Assembly (NCBI GenBank): GCA_023301665.1
Contig: JALZUL010000003.1
Location: 1-7,485 of the forward strand
DNA length: 7,485 nt
Origin: Ascidiaceihabitans sp.
Lineage (GTDB): Bacteria; Pseudomonadota; Alphaproteobacteria; Rhodobacterales; Rhodobacteraceae
Direction: 5' to 3'
Of this stretch, positions 5,313 through 7,485 are shown in pieces. The position numbers and the translations under genes were made by a program. Position 1 is the stretch's first letter. Every line of letters starts with the position of its first letter. The notes beneath the pieces are model-generated. The model was not told where the DNA came from, did not search any database, and saw only the letters and a program-made list of their open reading frames with translations.

Positions 5313-6358
5313 AGCCAACGCGCCTTGTCGGTGCCGACAGCATCTTGGACGTTTGCAAAACCATCTTGAGCTAGCAATACATCCAAATCACGCGCAATCT
5401 TTGCCGCCAGAGAGAGGCCGCCATAAACCAAGGCGGTGTAAAGTTGCACAGCGGATGCCCCCGCGCGGATTTTCGCATAAGCTTGTTCGGCAGAGCGGAT
5501 TCCGCCAACGCCAATAAGTGGAATACTTGTCAACGCGCTCAATTTGGCCAAAACACGTGTGGATTTATCAAACAACGGCGCGCCTGATAGGCCACCCATT
5601 TCGTCGCGGTGTTGGCTCTTTAAGCCTGTGCGGTCCAAAGTCGTATTGGTTGTTATGATGGCTGCCACGCGTGCGTCAGTTGCCACTTTGGCAATGTCCG
5701 CCAAATCCTGATCCGTTAAATCGGGTGCGATTTTCAAGAACACGGGCGTCTTGCCGCGCACTTGCATCACACCGTCTAACAGAGCGGCTAACGCCATAGG
5801 GCCCTGTAGGTCGCGTAGTTTTTCAGTATTGGGAGACGAGACATTTACAGTTGCGAAATCTACATGTGGTCCCGCTAGCTTCATAACTTGAGCAAAGTCA
5901 GCCGCGCGATCAGAGCTTGTCTTGTTTGCGCCTAAGTTTAAGCCCACTGGAATGCCTGTCGTCTTGTTGCGCGCAGCCAAACGGGCCGAAATGGCTTCGG
6001 CCCCTTGGTTGTTAAAGCCAAAGCGGTTGATCGCAGCATGGTCTTCGCGCAAGCGAAAAAGACGAGGTTTGGGATTGCCGGGTTGAGCAATGGGGGTCGC
6101 GGCACCAACTTCGATAAAGCCAAAGCCCGCGTTTGAAAGCGGCGCTACGACTTCGGCGTTTTTATCAAAACCCGCAGCCAAGCCGACTGGGTTTGGTATG
6201 TCTAAACCCGCGATCTGGGTTTGAAGGCGTCCAGACGTGACGGGCCCGGGAGTAGGTGCAAGACCCACTTTCAACGCGGTCACAGCCAAGCCATGGGCCG
6301 TTTCCGGATTAATCTGTAATAGGGCTTTTAAACCCAATTGCTCCATTACTTGTTTCAT
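5309..6358 (-). CDS. pyrD: Dihydroorotate dehydrogenase (quinone), class 2
   Basis: A 349-residue FMN enzyme that oxidises dihydroorotate to orotate, the fourth step of de novo pyrimidine synthesis, and passes electrons to membrane quinone. The N-terminal helical part (about 1-35) is the membrane-associated quinone site that marks class 2. Barrel motifs in order are GLAAGFDKN (59-67), NRFGFNNQG (111-119), TVNVSSPNT (170-178) containing the catalytic-base serine, the FMN lysine in KIAPDLT (209-215), TTNTT (236-240), GGLSGAPLF (255-263), GVGGI (283-287) and QLYT (305-308). All key residues are present, so it should be active. The frame is open to 6391, but the ATG at 6358 overlaps the TGA of the upstream gene as ATGA, so this start is chosen; AAGGA at 6370-6374 is 11 bases away. 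It is the last gene of the DUF952-DUF1330-pyrD operon. Its TAA overlaps the MATE stop. Confidence 0.96.
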   Translation of the reverse strand: MKQVMEQLGLKALLQINPETAHGLAVTALKVGLAPTPGPVTSGRLQTQIAGLDIPNPVGLAAGFDKNAEVVAPLSNAGFGFIEVGAATPIAQPGNPKPRLFRLREDHAAINRFGFNNQGAEAISARLAARNKTTGIPVGLNLGANKTSSDRAADFAQVMKLAGPHVDFATVNVSSPNTEKLRDLQGPMALAALLDGVMQVRGKTPVFLKIAPDLTDQDLADIAKVATDARVAAIITTNTTLDRTGLKSQHRDEMGGLSGAPLFDKSTRVLAKLSALTSIPLIGVGGIRSAEQAYAKIRAGASAVQLYTALVYGGLSLAAKIARDLDVLLAQDGFANVQDAVGTDKARWL

Positions 6359-6789
6359 CCGAAAGTTGTTCCTTGGTCGATTGGGGCACATCGGGTCAAA
6401 CGCGAAGTCAAAACGGCTGCTTTGCGATGGACTACGGCTTTTTGGTATTCTGGGCTTGTGATCATCGAAAAGAAAGCGTCTGCGCTAGGGTATTCACCTA
6501 TAAAAACCGCATGCCATGCCTCGTCTGTGGGACCTATTAAGGTGGCTTCAAAGCCGCCACGCCAGATGATGCGACCACCAGCCTTTTTTAGAAGCGGACC
6601 AGTTTCTCTACCGTAGTTTTTGTAGGCATCAAGACCAGATAGTGCTTTGCCTGCCAGTTGATGATCTTTGGGATATACTGCGATCTCGCGAAACCGCACG
6701 AGGTTGAGCATTTGGATAGGTGTGTCGCGTGCCAACCCTTTGAACGCTTCAAATTGTTCTTGGGTGGGATCAATAAAAGTGTCGCTCAT
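6355..6789 (-). CDS. DUF1330-type protein, predicted dimeric alpha/beta barrel
   Basis: A 144-residue cytoplasmic protein resembling the DUF1330 family, which has the ferredoxin-like dimeric alpha/beta-barrel fold also seen in small monooxygenases and EthD-like proteins. Recognisable parts are the first strand QMLNLVRFR (26-34), the helix around DAYKNYGRETGPLLKKAGG (54-72), the strand IIWRGGFEATLIG (74-86) and the terminal EYPSADAFFSMITSPEYQKA (99-118), followed by the typical Arg-rich region HRKAAVLTSRLTRC (121-134). Biochemical function is unknown for the family. The start ATG at 6789 overlaps the stop of the preceding DUF952 gene (ATGA), with AAGG 6 bases upstream at 6796-6799; its own stop overlaps the pyrD start in the same way. 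Tight coupling means it is co-translated with pyrD, though a role in pyrimidine synthesis is not established. Confidence 0.85.
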   Translation of the reverse strand: MSDTFIDPTQEQFEAFKGLARDTPIQMLNLVRFREIAVYPKDHQLAGKALSGLDAYKNYGRETGPLLKKAGGRIIWRGGFEATLIGPTDEAWHAVFIGEYPSADAFFSMITSPEYQKAVVHRKAAVLTSRLTRCAPIDQGTTFG

Positions 6790-7124
6790 TTCAGACCTTC
6801 GGGAAATTGATGTTTACCTGCGACCAAAGGCAGAGGTTTTGCCCAAGCGACATCGCTAAGTTTTAGGTCACGATAAAGATGTGGGAAAAGCGCGTCGTTG
6901 CGGGACACTTCCCACTTTAGGTCATCACCCAGTGGCTCTGCTTGGACAGCAAGTAAAAACAGACCGTCTTGGCCCGCGAAGTGCTTGTCAGCCGTTTCTT
7001 GAGCCTGCTCGGCGGTCGAAAAATGGACATAGCCATCAGCGACATCAATCGGTGCGCCTTGGGTTTTCCCGTTGGTTTGCAAATCTGCCCATTCTTGGGC
7101 GCGGAAAATTTTGAATATCAACAT
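6786..7124 (-). CDS. DUF952 family protein
   Basis: A 112-residue soluble protein matching the small DUF952 family: an opening strand and helix MLIFKIFRAQEWADLQTNG (1-19), the hallmark DGYVHFSTAEQAQETADKHF (30-49), AGQDGLFLLAV (50-60) and LKWEVSRNDALFPHLYRDL (69-87). Function is not established. The conserved HFST and WE-SR residues resemble a nucleotide- or NAD-handling active site, but I cannot show this. The frame extends to 7163, with ATGs at 7163, 7151 and 7124. The last is chosen because family members usually begin directly with the (M)xIxKI strand; no good ribosome binding site precedes any of them. It is the first gene of the operon ending in pyrD, and its TGA overlaps the DUF1330 ATG. 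Confidence 0.85.
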   Translation of the reverse strand: MLIFKIFRAQEWADLQTNGKTQGAPIDVADGYVHFSTAEQAQETADKHFAGQDGLFLLAVQAEPLGDDLKWEVSRNDALFPHLYRDLKLSDVAWAKPLPLVAGKHQFPEGLK

Positions 7125-7485
7125 GGGGCTGTGATGCCTTGCTTGGATCATGTGGTCAAGCATGTGTCATTGGCCCGCCTTTGGTAGAGGGGTGTCAAAA
7201 GTGCAAGCTCACTGTTGGGTAAGAACGACAAGAAACCGGGATGACGGGAGTGCCACGAGTTTCGTTAATGATTGAAGCGCACCAAATGAACTTTATCGAC
7301 AGTGGTGGGCTTTCGTGACCAGAAACTGGGCTGAGCGAATCTGCTTTTGAAGGCTCGGCAGGTTTATGTTGGCGAAAAAGCGATTCTTTTTGGGCAGAAT
7401 TGTGTCACGAATGAAAAGAACGGTTATTTTTTCCCCGCGTTTGGCAGGATTTGAATGTTTCAATCCATAGAATCCTTGCACCCTT
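7125..7485. other. Gene-free stretch upstream of the pyrD operon
   Basis: About 360 bases with no convincing coding region on either strand. It probably contains the promoter and leader of the minus-strand operon at its left end. Other visible structure is modest: GCTGAGC / GCTCGGC near 7331-7360 (one wobble), and AAAAAG-N5-CTTTTT at about 7375-7391. A minus-strand frame at 7293-7481 starts with GTG, has no ribosome binding site and resembles nothing I know. No tRNA fold could be built. The segment may include the 3' or 5' flank of a gene lying beyond base 7485. Confidence 0.5.
7170..7198 (-). promoter_or_regulatory. Possible promoter of the DUF952-DUF1330-pyrD operon
   Basis: On the minus strand a consensus -35, TTGACA (7198-7193), is followed after 18 bases by GCCAAT (7174-7169), or after 17 by GGCCAA (7175-7170). 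Both are poor -10 boxes. Transcription would begin near 7162, making the ATG at 7163 unusable and supporting a start at 7124. A 6-bp dyad (TGCTTG 7140-7145, CAAGCA 7157-7162) would lie in the 5' leader. Only the -35 match is striking. Confidence 0.25.

Noticed and set aside
6359..6391. Longer PyrD start at 6391
   Set aside because: The ATG at 6358 forms a four-base overlap with the upstream stop, matching the other junction in the operon, and gives a normal class 2 N-terminus.
7331..7391. Weak hairpins (GCTGAGC/GCTCGGC and AAAAAG/CTTTTT) as terminators
   Set aside because: Neither combines a GC-rich stem with an adjacent T run, and no gene ends next to them within the window.
7293..7481. 62-residue minus-strand ORF starting with GTG
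   Set aside because: It has no ribosome binding site and no recognisable family, and a frame this long is expected by chance in such a stretch.
7441..7485. tRNA-like 3' end: the minus strand reads TTCAAATCC, like a T-loop
   Set aside because: The bases before it cannot pair with the following CCTGC to form a T-stem, and no acceptor or anticodon stem could be found.

Overview
The window looks like ordinary chromosomal DNA of an alphaproteobacterium, most likely a marine Rhodobacterales (Roseobacter-group) member. This rests on protein character and gene neighbourhood: a DmdC/FadE-type acyl-CoA dehydrogenase beside small MerR regulators, and a PaaI-PaaI-MATE block facing a DUF952-DUF1330-pyrD block. 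I could not run a database search, so the taxonomy is inference. There are nine protein-coding genes. I see no RNA genes, insertion sequences, CRISPR arrays or clear signs of recent transfer.

Left block, bases 19-2939, all minus strand. A MerR regulator (2559-2939) is followed by a paralogous MerR regulator (1841-2242) and an acyl-CoA dehydrogenase (19-1800). The two regulators are separated by about 316 bases of unusually structured DNA. It holds a perfect 13-bp inverted repeat, four copies of the hexamer TGACGT/ACGTCA, a plausible minus-strand promoter, a 12-codon ORF with a strong ribosome binding site, and two hairpins. The likely reading is a MerR-controlled acyl-CoA catabolic operon that probably continues left of the window.

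Middle block, bases 3041-5312, plus strand. Two PaaI-type hotdog thioesterases overlap by ATGA, and a MATE exporter starts 5 bases after them. This is a tight three-gene operon divergent from the second MerR gene. The shared upstream region carries an 8-bp dyad (AAGCGCAA, 9-base gap, TTGCGCTT) that may be an operator. CoA-thioester chemistry on both sides of the regulators suggests a common acyl-CoA theme, though that is inference.

Right block, bases 5309-7124, minus strand. DUF952, DUF1330 and pyrD (quinone-dependent dihydroorotate dehydrogenase of pyrimidine synthesis) are joined by two ATGA start-stop overlaps. The pyrD stop codon overlaps the MATE stop codon tail to tail, leaving no room for a terminator between them. 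The last 360 bases contain no convincing gene.

No clearly new system stands out. The most informative item is the regulatory DNA around the two MerR genes.
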